Translations under genes and position numbers: made by a program | Notes under the pieces: model-generated | What the model was told of the DNA's origin: nothing | What the model saw: only the letters and a program-made list of their open reading frames with translations | Database searches by the model: none | Assembly: GCF_008642315.1 (NCBI RefSeq) | Contig: NZ_CP029192.1 | Location: forward strand, 620,001 to 684,000 | DNA: 64,000 nucleotides | Direction: 5' to 3' | Source of the DNA: Streptomyces venezuelae | GTDB lineage: Bacteria; Actinomycetota; Actinomycetes; Streptomycetales; Streptomycetaceae | Part shown: piece by piece, positions 61,943 through 64,000 of the stretch | Numbering within the stretch: position 1 is the first letter of the stretch | How the letters are laid out: each line of letters opens with the position of its first letter

Positions 61943-62569
61943 ATGGTCGATGACCGCAAGTTGCTTGAGCCCCTCTTCAGCGCGATGTCATTGGTTCTTC
62001 GCGTGGTGCTCGGCCTGGCGGTGGCGGGCTTCATCCTGAGCCTGTTCGTAGACGGCATCCATGTCGCCTTCATCGGAGGCGATGTGTGCCTCACCGCGGA
62101 CGGAATATCAGGCGGCTCATCCGACACCAATGCGATGTTCGGTGCACGCGAGGGGGTCGACGTCGCAGCATCTCCGAGGTACTGCACATCGGATCCCACT
62201 CGTAGTCAGCATGCCCTGGAAGCCCTTCATGACCTACCGTCGTTCATCCTGACGTTCGGCGGCCTGCTGCTGCTCAACAGGCTGCTCAGGGGAGCGGCCC
62301 GAGACGGGGTCTACACCGCGCAGACCGCCTCTCGGCTGCGCGGGCTCGGTTGGTGGCTGCTCGTCGGCAGCCTGCTCACCGAAGTCGCACAGGCCATCGC
62401 CAGGGCCCAACTGTTGGCGACGCTGGTCAAGGAGGACATGGCCGATGCCCTCGGCAACGCGTGGGACATCCCCTTCCTCTCCCTCCTCACGGCCTTGGGT
62501 CTGTTCACCTTCGCCCGGATCGTGCGCGCAGGCGTCGTGATGCGCGAAGACGTCGAGGCCACCATTTGA
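61943..62569 (+). CDS. DUF2975 membrane protein
   Basis: 208 residues from ATG 61943 with AGGGTGG upstream. Four transmembrane segments (SLVLRVVLGLAVAGFILSLF; LPSFILTFGGLLLLNRLL; LGWWLLVGSLLTEVAQAIA; FLSLLTALGLFTFARIVRA). The family is found paired with a small Xre regulator, exactly as here (stop and start overlap, TGATG). Function unknown; the pair resembles a membrane-linked regulatory switch. Confidence 0.85.
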   Translation: MVDDRKLLEPLFSAMSLVLRVVLGLAVAGFILSLFVDGIHVAFIGGDVCLTADGISGGSSDTNAMFGAREGVDVAASPRYCTSDPTRSQHALEALHDLPSFILTFGGLLLLNRLLRGAARDGVYTAQTASRLRGLGWWLLVGSLLTEVAQAIARAQLLATLVKEDMADALGNAWDIPFLSLLTALGLFTFARIVRAGVVMREDVEATI

Positions 62570-62817
62570 TGGTTGCTGCCGAGCAGACACCGGACGGCCA
62601 CGCGATCGTAGTGGACCTTGATCGCCTCCTCACGGAGCGAGGGATGACTCTCACCGAGCTGGCGGACCGCGTCGGTGTGACCATCGCAAACCTCTCCATT
62701 CTCAAAAACGGCCGGGCCAAAGCCATCCGCTTCACCACGCTCACCCGGATCTGCCAGGTACTGGACTGCCAGCCGGGCGATCTGCTCAGCCACCAGCCAC
62801 TCCATGGCCGACGCTGA
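62569..62817 (+). CDS. Xre-family (YozG-like) transcriptional regulator
   Basis: 82 residues from ATG 62569, overlapping the DUF2975 stop. Helix-turn-helix: LLTERGMTLTELADRVGVTI, then ANLSILKNGRAKAIRFTTLT and RICQVLDCQPGDLL. Small single-domain repressors of this type bind palindromes upstream of their own operon; the two 13-base sites at 61902-61930 are the obvious target. Confidence 0.9.
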   Translation: MVAAEQTPDGHAIVVDLDRLLTERGMTLTELADRVGVTIANLSILKNGRAKAIRFTTLTRICQVLDCQPGDLLSHQPLHGRR

Positions 62818-62944
62818 CCAAGTGCCCACGCTGTCGTGCCTCTTCGGCCGTGCCGCGGCCACGCCAGGAGGCCGCCTGCAGCCAATGCGATTGCCTTGGC
62901 GTTCCGGCCTCATAGCGCCGCGTGCAGCCCGAGAGAATGACAGC

Positions 62945-63322
62945 ATGACTGTTTTCCGCTGTACCAACTGTCAGAAGCCCATGACCGGTGAGGTGGTGTC
63001 GGGGGAACCAGTGAGGGGCCCCGAGCGACCGCCCGGCCACGAGGTCGTTCCGCCGCGGATGCCTCTGGGGACCTTCAAGACCAACTTCGACGGCAGCCTT
63101 CTGATTCTTCACCCGGACGACGTCCCTGGGACGGTGCTTCACACCGACCCACGTCGTGTCAGTGGTTGCTGCGGGCTCGCCGGCCAGGACGGGCCCAACC
63201 TCGTCTGCGGCAGATGCGGCGCTGAGGTAGCAACGAAGGAGTCCGATTGCTGGACCGACAACCTTGTGGCACTGATGGCGGCCGCAGTGACTGATGGGCG
63301 CGCGACAGACGCTGCTGTCTAG
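62945..63322 (+). CDS. Zinc-ribbon-type protein of unknown function
   Basis: 125 residues from ATG 62945. Metal-binding pairs: FRCTNCQKPM at the start, SGCCGLAGQDGPN in the middle, and LVCGRCGAEVATKESDCW near the end. A loop with TFKTNFDGSLLILHPDDVPG lies between. Pattern seen in small streptomycete proteins of unknown function. Soluble, cytoplasmic. Confidence 0.7.
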   Translation: MTVFRCTNCQKPMTGEVVSGEPVRGPERPPGHEVVPPRMPLGTFKTNFDGSLLILHPDDVPGTVLHTDPRRVSGCCGLAGQDGPNLVCGRCGAEVATKESDCWTDNLVALMAAAVTDGRATDAAV

Positions 63323-63438
63323 GGCGCCGTACGGGCTTGCGTTACGTCGAGTACCGGTTTCCCGGCCCGGCGGTGCGCCGGCCGACCAGCCGCAGCCGCA
63401 GGCCCAGCCGCTCGGCGGCGGCGTACGGGAGAAGGGCA

Positions 63439-63708
63439 TCATGGCCCGTACGGGAGATTCACCTCTCGGCCGATCCCGTCCGTCCCGTCCTGGGCCTCCT
63501 GCGCCTGGCACCCCGCGAAGAGCAGCAGCGCGGCCCACGCGAAGAAGAAGACGCGTACCCCCGCCACCACGGCGCCGGAGAGCTCCTGGGCCTCCCAGTT
63601 GCGAAGCCATCTCGCCTTGACGCGCCGCCACATCCTGCGCTGATCGGCTAAGCCGAGACAGACGAACACGGCAGCCATGACGATGGCAAGAATCAGTCCG
63701 AAGCTCAT
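63439..63708 (-). CDS. Small membrane protein
   Basis: 89 residues from ATG 63708, with GGGGGACTT upstream; GTG 63723 is in frame. Two transmembrane segments: FGLILAIVMAAVFVCLGLAD and AGVRVFFFAWAALLLFAGCQ, joined by a basic loop QRRMWRRVKARWLRNWEAQE. The Cys after the second helix could suggest a lipid anchor, but the topology makes this unlikely. Unknown function. Confidence 0.7.
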   Translation of the reverse strand: MSFGLILAIVMAAVFVCLGLADQRRMWRRVKARWLRNWEAQELSGAVVAGVRVFFFAWAALLLFAGCQAQEAQDGTDGIGREVNLPYGP

Positions 63709-63832
63709 CGCGAAGTCCCCCACCAGTCCCGCGCCGAAGCAGTGGCCGAGCCACCGATGCTAACGGCCACTCGGCCGCGGACGGGCGGCAGGAGTGGGCT
63801 CGCCGACGTTGCCGTCGGACGGCGTCGGGTTC

Positions 63833-64000
63833 TCAGCGGCGCGTGCTGCTGAGGCCGCACACCGCGAGTTCCTCGGGGGTGATGGACGGGCCCGTCTGGG
63901 CGTCGCGGCCCGGGCCGCGGACGACGCCGAGCAGCACCTGTGGTCTGGCGAGGCAGGTCAGGGGTGCGGACAGGGTCATGAGGTCGGTCAGTGCGCGCAG
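63833..64000 (-). CDS. 3' end of a gene entering from the right edge
   Basis: The last 55 codons of a minus-strand frame end at TGA 63833. The sequence (TDLMTLSAPLTCLARPQVLL, GVVRGPGRDAQTGPSITPEE, LAVCGLSSTRR) has normal codon bias for this genome. Too little is visible for a family. Confidence 0.55.
   Translation of the reverse strand: MRALTDLMTLSAPLTCLARPQVLLGVVRGPGRDAQTGPSITPEELAVCGLSSTRR

Overview
The window is high-GC DNA with strong third-position GC bias, many GTG and TTG starts, stop/start overlaps of the ATGA or GTGA type, large helix-turn-helix regulators and secreted lipoproteins. Together with metE under a cobalamin riboswitch and several families that are common in streptomycetes, this points to a Streptomyces chromosome (or a very close relative). 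About sixty genes or gene remnants can be supported. No rRNA, tRNA, CRISPR array or intact insertion sequence was seen.

Layout. 1-2.5 kb: 5'-complete part of a NACHT-type STAND NTPase running off the left edge, divergent from an ABC exporter (2.8-4.9 kb). 5.2-12.6 kb: loosely packed accessory region with a P-loop kinase-like protein, an erythromycin-esterase-family protein, a dienelactone-hydrolase-like protein without its nucleophile, two broken genes, and a TetR/xenobiotic acetyltransferase pair with two matching operator palindromes. 12.6-14.9 kb: TIM-barrel protein and an acyl-CoA dehydrogenase. 15.0-22.6 kb: a tightly coupled seven-gene minus-strand operon (methyltransferase, FecCD-type permease, ABC ATPase, substrate-binding lipoprotein, divergent cysteine-synthase-like PLP enzyme, ATP-grasp ligase, MFS exporter). 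It looks like a small metallophore or amino-acid-derived chelator synthesis, export and re-uptake system that I cannot match to a described cluster. A Cys-rich copper-binding-type protein gene sits beside it.

24.7-29.8 kb: valine-catabolism operon mmsA, isobutyryl-CoA dehydrogenase, 3-hydroxyisobutyryl-CoA hydrolase, mmsB. Upstream of mmsA and pointing at it lies what reads as a complete cobalamin riboswitch, an unusual placement. 29.8-34.3 kb: lipoprotein, P450, WYL regulator/RidA pair with an operator palindrome, orphan pstS with a PHO-box-like repeat. 34.4-38.9 kb: SDR, ACAD10/11-type acyl-CoA dehydrogenase and HAD hydrolase (the parts of a split ACAD10-like 4-hydroxyacid module without its kinase), divergent from an epoxide hydrolase and TetR gene. 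38.9-47.9 kb: LysR, F420-type oxidoreductase, GNAT, an unusual Gly-rich/Pro-rich membrane protein pair, a PI-PLC-like membrane protein, and a cardiolipin-synthase-like phospholipase D whose 3' end is tandemly repeated.

48.0-50.7 kb: cobalamin riboswitch and metE, ending in a perfect terminator palindrome. 50.8-60.7 kb: Zn-ribbon protein, MarR with divergent alpha/beta hydrolase, secreted GH65 enzyme, STAND regulator without a DNA-binding domain, and an astacin-type metalloprotease carrying a seven-unit propeller. 60.7-64 kb: small genes and remnants (a truncated fulvocin-C-related gene, an immunity-like protein, a DUF2975/Xre pair with operator repeats, a zinc-ribbon protein, and the 3' end of a gene entering from the right edge).

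All family assignments come from reading motifs by eye; none were confirmed by a search.
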